Source: Dichomitus squalens LYAD-421 SS1
Taxonomy: Eukaryota > Basidiomycota > Agaricomycetes > Polyporales > Polyporaceae
Direction: 5' to 3'
Length of the DNA: 61,313 bases
Assembly (NCBI RefSeq): GCF_000275845.1
Contig: NW_006766900.1
Coordinates: 12,553-73,865, forward strand
Shown here: positions 54,271 through 61,313 of the stretch, piece after piece
Numbering within the stretch: the first letter of the stretch is position 1
Layout: each line of letters opens with the position of its first letter
The notes under the pieces: generated by a model
Seen by the model: only the letters and a program-made list of their open reading frames with translations
What the model was told of the DNA's origin: nothing
The model's database searches: none
Translations under genes and position numbers: made by a program

Positions 54271-57200
54271 ATGTCTGCGGTCCCTTCTTCGGAACCAGGC
54301 GATACCTCCCAGGACATGCAAGTGATATCCCTCGCGACCCTGCCATACGATCTGCTCCTGAACATCGCTAGACACCTAGAGCTGCTGGATATTTATGCTC
54401 TTCAGCTGGTGAGTCGCTGTTCCTCACCCATTCTGCCTACCACCTTGCGTACTCCAGTGTGCGCGGAGCCGCGCGGCTTCCTGAACCTCTTTCCCGCGGC
54501 GCGTTCGTCCATCCAGAGCCAGCTCTCCCCACGCGAGATTTGAAAGGTCAATATGGGGGTGATGGACGAGCTCGCGAATTAATTCGTGGCGGAGGGCAAG
54601 GGTTTGGATCACGGCGAGTTCTCACCAACCAACCCACATCAAGCCCGTTCACCTCGATCACCAACATGCCTTCCCCTGTTGCAACGAGGCTGCACCGGAC
54701 GCTCGCCACGCGCGATGGGGGACGTCTGGTCTGCTCCTTCCGCATCTTCTCGTCTTACTTGTCAATCGTTCGTGGCGCTCGACCTGCTCCGAGCAGTCTG
54801 CTGCCATGCTCTAGAGACGGCAGGCTTGGATATAATCAATCGGAGAAAATTCGATGAAAATGGGAGGCAGAAGGCAATTGCCCACCGGTTTACAACGGCT
54901 TTTGTTCAGAAAAGCCATGATTTCACTAGTAGTTGACCTCCTCCCCTCTTCATCGACTATTATGTGGCCGAAACATCCCAATACCTGCCATGAGGGGCAT
55001 GCTTTCATGCAGTCCGGCATGTTGACAGTTCCCGCAGTGGCTCGCATCCTGGAGATCTGGCCGAATGCGAGGGTGAACTGAAGGGAGTGTCCCTCGATAC
55101 GCGAGTCGTTGCGGCGTAGGGTTCGCTCTATCAGTGCCCTCGTAGAGTCCTCAAGGACTTTGGGCATCTGTTAGAATGGTCTGTATGACATTCACGCGAA
55201 AGCAGAGCGTGAGACCTGTTCCCGATGAGAAAGCGGACGATGGTAACTGCGATTGGGGCGTACGCGAGTTTTCTGTGCCTCCCACGTCCTGAACGCAGTC
55301 AGAATGTGGGGGTGACTGTGGAGGCGCGTACGCTTCCCGTCTTCCTTGAACTGTCTGCGAGGTGTCGGGATGGACTGAGGGAGATTACCCTGTGTTTTCC
55401 CCTACCCGAGGGAATTGGCACGAAGTATGACACTTGTCGTGCCATCGTGAATCCTCGACGAGGGTCCACACCTAGTAGACTCGCCTGTATGATGTTTTTG
55501 CTTTAGATGCGAGCGGTCTCGGCGCAGTTGTAGCAGAGGAAGCCTCCTCTTTAGACGCGCGAATGCGACCGCTACTCGACCGGGCGTACAGACCATGTCC
55601 CGCTATCAGCCGTTTGAGGGCTCCGTTCCTATCTGCTCTCCCATGTCACCTATGTTCTGAGGCTGTCTGTTGTACACATGCTAACGATGCTTTCATACTA
55701 CTAGACCTGCAAGTCGCTACACGCGTTCGCAGTCACGCGGCCAGTGTACCGCAACCTCGCGACAGCGCTACTCAGACGATGTCGTGCCCTCCCACTCCAC
55801 GGCTTCCAACGACTATCGGATCTCACCGACGAGCAGCTAATAGAAGCCGTCAATCAAGCGACACGATTAGAGAAGGCGTGGCTAACACGAGGTCCCCGGC
55901 CGTCGACGAATTCGTCGTACTTGAACACACCAGATGGGTCGCAGAAGGGGATGCGGAAGTGGTACAAGGTGATCAGCGCGCCACCGAACGAGGAGGTGGA
56001 CTGGCTTTCACCGATCACGTCGAGCTACAGCCTGTGTGCGACGAAGAGCGGGAAGGTGGTGTGCTGGGACGTCCACCGAGACATCTGCCTGGCGGAATGG
56101 GACCCGAAGGAGCGATGGGAATTGTGGAAGTGTCGGGTCGAGTTCGACATCCGGACGGTCTTTTTCACGATGGCCAAGGTCCTTCAACGGTCGTAAGTAC
56201 ACACGTATCGGGTACGGGTTCATAGGAGCTATGCAGTTGACGTGCGGTTGTGGCGAGGGGCAGGTACGACGACCGAGTGATGGAATTTGTGCTGATGAAG
56301 CTGGAGTTCTTCGACGACGATCGGGAACCGCAGTTCTCGGAGCTGGCTGTGTTCAAGACGATTGGGGTGGTTATGAATGTGTTCTTGCTCGATCCCTCGT
56401 CGCGGTTGCTGTCCGCGTTTGTATGGGTGTCGAGCTCGAACACGATCGGGCTCTACGCGCTGTTGGACTGGAAGAAGAACGAGTATGTGTTTGTCGACAC
56501 TGGTGTCGAATGCGTACGTGCTGCTCCTTGTGCGATTGTCACTTCGAGTGCTGATTGATCCGTTGCAGTCGCTATCGTCGAATTGGTCATGTATCCTATA
56601 CAAGGGGCAGATCGTGATCCACTCGGAAGAGAGCGACGTCGCACACCAGTACTTCTATCCCATCTCTGTCCTCCAGCGACACGCTCGGCCGTCGTCACCA
56701 CTGTCATCCTTCGTTCCTAGCATATCCGAGCGGCTTCCTCCAATCACCACCATGACCGCCAACTTCATCTTTCCCCCGCAGACACGAGGGAACACCCCAG
56801 CGTCCGTCTCAGAGGCGGACGTGGACGGTGCAAATGGCCACGCACTTGTCGTGGGGCCAGGGCACCCAGCACACGACAACGGCGTTGTCCCGAACGGAAA
56901 CCCAAACGGGCACGCGCCAGAAGACGGGGACGATGGCGGGTCCGTCGCGGATTCTAACCCGTTCCCTTATCCGCCTTGGTACCCCGAGTCTGCGCACTTC
57001 GTCAGGCAGTGGTGGCCGACGCTTGCGTCCGTACCGCGCCTGAGCTGCACGGTCGTCCTCCTCGCAGACCACGAGCCGGACACGCACCGGACGCGGTACG
57101 TCCTCGCTCAACACTACTTCAAGGTCCCGCTCGTCGAGCCGGATGAGGCGGAACAGATCTCCGCGTCCGCGTCAAGGGCCGTCGCGGCGAAGCACGGGTT

Positions 57201-57768
57201 CCTCAATGGTACCTCTCATTCGATGGAGAACGGCTGCGGTGCCAGCCCCACCCCGTCCGCCTCATCCCACGACACCGAGCTCGCCACGGACGGCGACGTC
57301 GTCGACCTCGCGCGCCCTCCACCGCAGCCCGAGCAACGCTCGCGCCGGGGCACACCTGAATCGTCGATGATGCGCCTTTGGTACGTCTCGGAGCCGTTCG
57401 AGGTCGTCTGTGTGCTCGACGGCATGGACGACGACCTTGACCCAGATGGCAGTCCCGAGCGCCCGCGGCCGCTCATGGCGGTCGACTTTGGGCACGCGGT
57501 GTGGATCGAGTTCGCGTTCCCACCAGAGCTCGATCGTGACGAGAAGCGGCTAAGGTTTGTGACGTTCCCCCCGGTGACAAACGACCGGGATGAGATGGGC
57601 TATGGGGGGACGGAAGCGGCGGAGAGCTTGGAGGGGATCGTGAGGACGCTGGAGGTACCGGACGAGTTGGATTTGGACACGGTCGAGACGATCAATATCG
57701 ACCAGAGCCAGGGGGCGATCATTATATCCGTGAGGGACGGGAAGATCTTCATACTTTGTTATGAATGA
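54271..57768 (+). CDS. F-box protein
   Basis: Exons 54271-54408, 55705-56192, 56264-56513 and 56569-57768 agree in phase and give 691 aa. The F-box is split: LATLPYDLLLNIARHLELLDIYALQL in exon 1 continues as TCKSLHAFAVTRPVYRNLA in exon 2, a textbook F-box helix 3 region followed by LLRRCRALPL. F-box proteins dock substrates to SKP1-cullin ubiquitin ligases through this motif. The substrate side is unknown. The part after residue 60 carries beta-strand-like repeats (SYSLCATKSGKVVCWDVHRDICLAEW, FVWVSSSNTIGLYALLDWKKNEYVFVD, SCILYKGQIVIHSEES) suggestive of a propeller-like fold as in other basidiomycete F-box proteins. A disordered, acidic insert occupies about residues 370-560. Intron 1 is 1,296 nt, by far the longest in the window. 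Confidence 0.82.
54409..55704. other. Very long intron with foreign-looking ORF remnants
   Basis: The interval lies inside the F-box gene between two exons that join perfectly. It contains ORFs on both strands, for example 54811-55167 (-) of 118 codons and 55225-55506 (+) of 93 codons with ELSARCRDGLREITLCFP, which resembles F-box-protein-type sequence. They do not splice into one model. A captured gene fragment or decayed insertion is likely. Confidence 0.45.
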
Positions 57769-59187
57769 GGCGACTGGAATAAGATTGTTGCGCCGTCTTG
57801 GGTCAATAGTCTGGGACGACAAGGTGGAATAGGAATAGATGGCATTGCGGGATTGCATGGGTATGTGTGTCGTATGAGGGGGGATCAAGGGGTCTTGGAT
57901 GGACTAGGACGAGGGCTGTGGCCACTTGTATCTTCTCTGACATTCAAGCTCGTAGTAGGTAGAACTCGCATCAATGTATCGTCTAAGTACAGGTTGTGTA
58001 TTAACAGTAATGCAACATACCCTCGTTCACGCTATCAATTCTCCAGCTAATGGATGGGTATATGGCCGACACCTTGAGCCTTACGCCACAACTGAATGTT
58101 TCGACTACTATCCGTGTAGTATCACCTGACACCGAAGTGTCAAATCCTAGTCAGTGGCAGGAAAGATGAGCACTCTTGTCCACATCCCACTCCGACAACC
58201 GCCACAGGTTCGGAATTGCTTCATCAAAGCTCATCGAATAGTAGTGCGCTGTGTATCCATCCTCACAAATAGAGCTCAAGCGGCGAGTTGGACGCGTCGA
58301 GTTGGACCGTCCCAATCCTCGCGTCCTTCTCATTTCCCCCAGAAGGCCTTACTGAACATCGATGATCCCTTCACCGCGTCCACTCTCACTGTCCTCTGTC
58401 GACCTCTTCCCCAGCTGCACATTGAATGAAGCCACATAACACTACCCCCAATCGAGGTCTCCAGTCCATGCCTCCAATGCCGGTCCATCCACTGCCGGAG
58501 GCTACGGCGACAAGGAGGGGTTGCGATTACGGGCCCTTTTCGGGATCTGGCTGAGAGCCCATGGGTGGTCTGTACCATGAGTAAGCAGTTGAAGACTAGT
58601 GTTATGCTTCGAGACAGAGCCTCCTGGGAATATCAAGGGATAGGAATACAGCCTTGTACGATAGTTTTGCAGACGTTGAGAGCTCGAGACATAGTGTATT
58701 TGCGGCATCAAGCCATGAGCTCCAAAGTGTCCGCCCAAGAGGTCTGCAGCAAGCCTACGCAGACCGTGTGGACAATACATTCCAAGTCCTTTGCCAAGTC
58801 AGATTACGAGTGTGGATCAACTTCACATGATGCGATGCGTGTCCGTGCCGAGTCGACAAGTCAAACATTCGCTTTGCAAAAATCTAGAAAGCGTTCATTT
58901 TGCTGCAATCCGCCTCGCGTTGCTCCCACGCAGCTGCAATTACCATATCTGTGTTCCTCGTGATACCCCGCGAGAAAAAGCCAAATATCCAAGTAAATGT
59001 ACATACACTGAAACGATATGATTCATCAGGGCATGCGAGCAGATTCATGGTGTCTCAGGAGAACAAAGCGCTCAGATGCCAAACACAGAAGAATACCCTG
59101 CCCTCTCGTGTCCTTCACGTCATCGACCCGATTGCTCTTAAAGGCATCATGAACGAACCGCGATGTGGTCTGTGTGTGTATGCGGCT
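57769..59187. other. Convergent intergenic region
   Basis: It contains the 3' flanks of the F-box gene and the small membrane-protein gene. Short ORFs only; no gene recognised. Confidence 0.4.
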
Positions 59188-60271
59188 CTAGGCGTTGTCC
59201 GGGAAGACGCAGCGGTACGGTGGATGTGTCAAATGTTTCGGCCTAGCACTGGTTGTAGAAGCGGGCGATGAAAACGAGGTGGATGAACTTGGGAGCTGAA
59301 GAGGCATCATGTCAGCGCATCTCGGGAGCACCCGCTCAGACAAGGGATCACATACCACAGAAGGAATAGAACTGGTGGACGAGTACTTGGGAATTGACTC
59401 AGGGTCAATGTAGATGGCGTCGACGAGCCCGCCAAGCCAGTGGTTGTAATGCGGCAGGTAGGTACGCACGTACTGCAATGGCAGCAGGTCGCCATTGTCG
59501 TCAGTGCCTGGGAGCACGACATTGACGGTAAGCTTCAAGTTGTAGCTATCATCTGAGTCGGGGACATCGGGGGTCTGGACGAGGTCTTGCATGATGAGCT
59601 TGTAGACATCGACAGCGAAATCAGCTGCTCACATAGATTCCAAGTCCCCACTTGTCTTCGGCGGGATGAAGGCGACAAATCCGCGCCTTACTGAACTGTT
59701 CAGGATCCCGATAATACGCCTGTATCCCGATGACTACGTTTGCATCCGACGCCCCGTTCTGCGAGATACGGAATGCGCCATGTGTCATGTTGCCCAGGTT
59801 GAGGAACGAAAGCTCCTTGGTAGCGTTGAGCGGGAGATCCACGAACGCGTGGGCATGTAGAAGTCCCGTCGTCTCGCTGTCCGGAAGGTCGATGGTTGTC
59901 CAGTTGATATGGTCAAAGCACTCCCCAGGTCCATAGGGAGGCACGTCTTTGGGTACGCTGCCGAGGTAGCACTACGACAATAGTCCAGAGTCAGTATCAC
60001 CTATCGAAATGGAGATATAATATGCGATACAACATACTCGAGGACCGCTAGGATGACTCTCTCGAGGCCTGGAGAGGATAAGATACAGAGCCACCAACGT
60101 CAGACTGGTGCAAATGGCAAAGCGCAAGAGTAGCCGCCTCCAAGTGCGGGTGATGACATTCCCTGCGGCCTGGTGAGTACCGGGCTCCGACTCCTCTAGT
60201 GACGAGTCCTCGAGCAGCCTGTCGAGCTCTTTTCCTAGCTCGGGGTCAACCTTTCCACTGGGTGAGACCAT
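59188..60271 (-). CDS. Basidiomycete-type type II membrane protein, unknown function
   Basis: Exons 60038-60271, 59633-59971, 59356-59574 and 59188-59295 give 299 aa. The start MVSPSGKVDPELGKELDRLLED begins an acidic cytoplasmic part. One membrane segment (about residues 53-73, FAICTSLTLVALYLIL) is followed by a lumenal domain: SVPKDVPPYGPGECFDHINWTTID, HAHAFVDLPLNATKELSFLNLG, VVIGIQAYYRD, WGLGIYTPDVP and LKLTVNVVLP. This pattern is shared by a family of small conserved membrane proteins in mushrooms, recognised here by general likeness only. NWT and NAT are potential N-glycosylation sites. The last exon is uncertain; the C-terminus is shorter than I would expect, so the gene may be truncated or spliced differently at the 3' end. 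Confidence 0.65.
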
Positions 60272-61313
60272 GTCAACGACGATGATGGGAATGTGTAAGT
60301 GGTGCCCGCGAGCAGGAACGCAACACGATGTTTTCCGGCCAAGGATTCGGTGTCTGTCGGGTAGGCACACACAGCCTTTGTAATCATGACTGCGCGAGTC
60401 CGTGCCTGAGAAGTCAGAACCAGCGCGCTTGGACAGAGATTGAGCAAAGTCCGCCACTCTGACCCAGACATTTTTTGTTGATGCTACAAGCCAAGAATCG
60501 CAAACGAAAGCATGAGCCAAAATGGTATCAACTTTGTGTTGCTGAAGTTGCAGCCACTTTCGCAGCCGTGTCTGGGTTCGAACTTCTTTGGGTCAATTCA
60601 GTTCGGTAGCAACTCAGATTTTATCCGATCAAACCTGGCACGGCCCAGCTTCGTGATCAATCGGCTGCCACAGATCATCCCGAGTTCATCCCTTTCAGAA
60701 CAGAGTGTCACACCCTACTTGCTGATGGTCTGTTGAGTACCATACCCCACCCTAAATGGAAGGGGCTTGGGGGGTACTAACGAGAATCTAGCTCCCCCAT
60801 ACGGTGAAGGGGATGCAGAACACACTCTTCGATGGTCACTCAGGCGCATATGGTACACCTCGGGGTGATCCCGACCTGTCATACATATGGGCTGGCGACC
60901 CCGGGACGGTATCCGGAATGATATCAGATCCATATCTGGTCCGGATACCGAGACCATATGAAGTCAGCTCTTACCGGTGTCATACAGTCCAGCCCATATG
61001 ATGTCTATATAGGCCACTGTATGGATAGCATATGGGTCTCGTATGTACAGGGTGTTGGTGAGAGAGCGCCCGCATGGCAGGCACCAGGGTGGCATTCGTT
61101 TTAGGTAATATTACTTATCGTCTGCAATATACATATAATCACACTTGGGAGATAGCCGCAATGCTGCTATTCATTCTGGTATATAGGATCGCGCATTACA
61201 ATGAAAGGAGTGTTGGGATAGATACACGAAAGGAGGGAACAGTCGGCGGCGGGTGTCCCATACAACATACTATAGCCAGGAGCACCAAGAGTCATACCGC
61301 CCGCACTATTGGG
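60272..61313. other. Repeat-containing end of the window
   Basis: No gene recognised. It holds nested palindromes (60884-61000), a weaker hairpin from AGTACC near 60735 to GGTACT near 60780, and several scattered CATATGG motifs, suggesting a mobile-element remnant. Confidence 0.5.
60884..61000. repeat. Nested perfect palindromes
   Basis: CATATGGGCTGG (60884-60895) is exactly inverted at 60989-61000. Inside it GGTATCCGGA (60908-60917) is exactly inverted at 60940-60949, around a GATAT...ATATC core. The block could extrude as a hairpin. Repeated CATATG motifs continue outside it. Confidence 0.8.

Noticed and set aside
59599..59632. 34-nt intron in the small membrane-protein gene
   Set aside because: Using the next acceptor gives a normal 58-nt intron (59575-59632) and the expected GIYTPDVP, so the short version was dropped.

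Overview
The window looks like nuclear DNA of a filamentous basidiomycete, most likely an Agaricomycete of the wood-rot type. Genes are dense, on both strands, and split by many short introns, mostly 48-70 nt with GT(A/G)NGT donors, a CTNAC-like branch site and a CAG/TAG acceptor. One gene is a secreted CBM1-bearing acetyl esterase. All gene models here come from splicing by eye. I accepted a model only when all exon phases agreed and, where possible, the join restored a recognisable family motif. No rRNA, intact tRNA or CRISPR array was seen.

Left part (1-20 kb): an ENV9-like short-chain dehydrogenase (-), the M28 vacuolar membrane protease (-), ribosomal protein uL23 (+), a soluble twin-ATPase ABC protein (+), an NmrA-like NAD(P)-binding protein (-), a single-pass membrane protein with a Ser/Pro-rich tail (+), an unknown multi-exon membrane protein (-) and the small mitochondrial CMC4 (+).

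Middle (20-40 kb): two divergent paralogues, A (-) and B (+), share an N-terminal domain and a CxVHxxxCxxGxC motif. B carries a long WG/GW-rich tail that A lacks. Then come a C2H2 protein (-) and a run of four co-directional genes: TOS1-type wall protein, NAPE-PLD-type phospholipase, CBM1-CE16 esterase and TIM50. A 130-aa unknown gene (-) follows.

Right part (40-61 kb): inositol-3-phosphate synthase (-), a 2,167-aa PH-RasGEF-PH-RhoGAP protein (-), an F-box protein (+) and a small type II membrane protein (-).

The most unusual features are the A/B pair with its possible Argonaute-hook tail, extreme micro-exons (2 nt in the esterase; 17 nt encoding the metal-binding HNHYDH of NAPE-PLD), an initiation exon consisting only of ATG, two MITE-like elements with clear terminal inverted repeats, and four very long introns (628-1,297 nt), one of which holds one of the MITEs.
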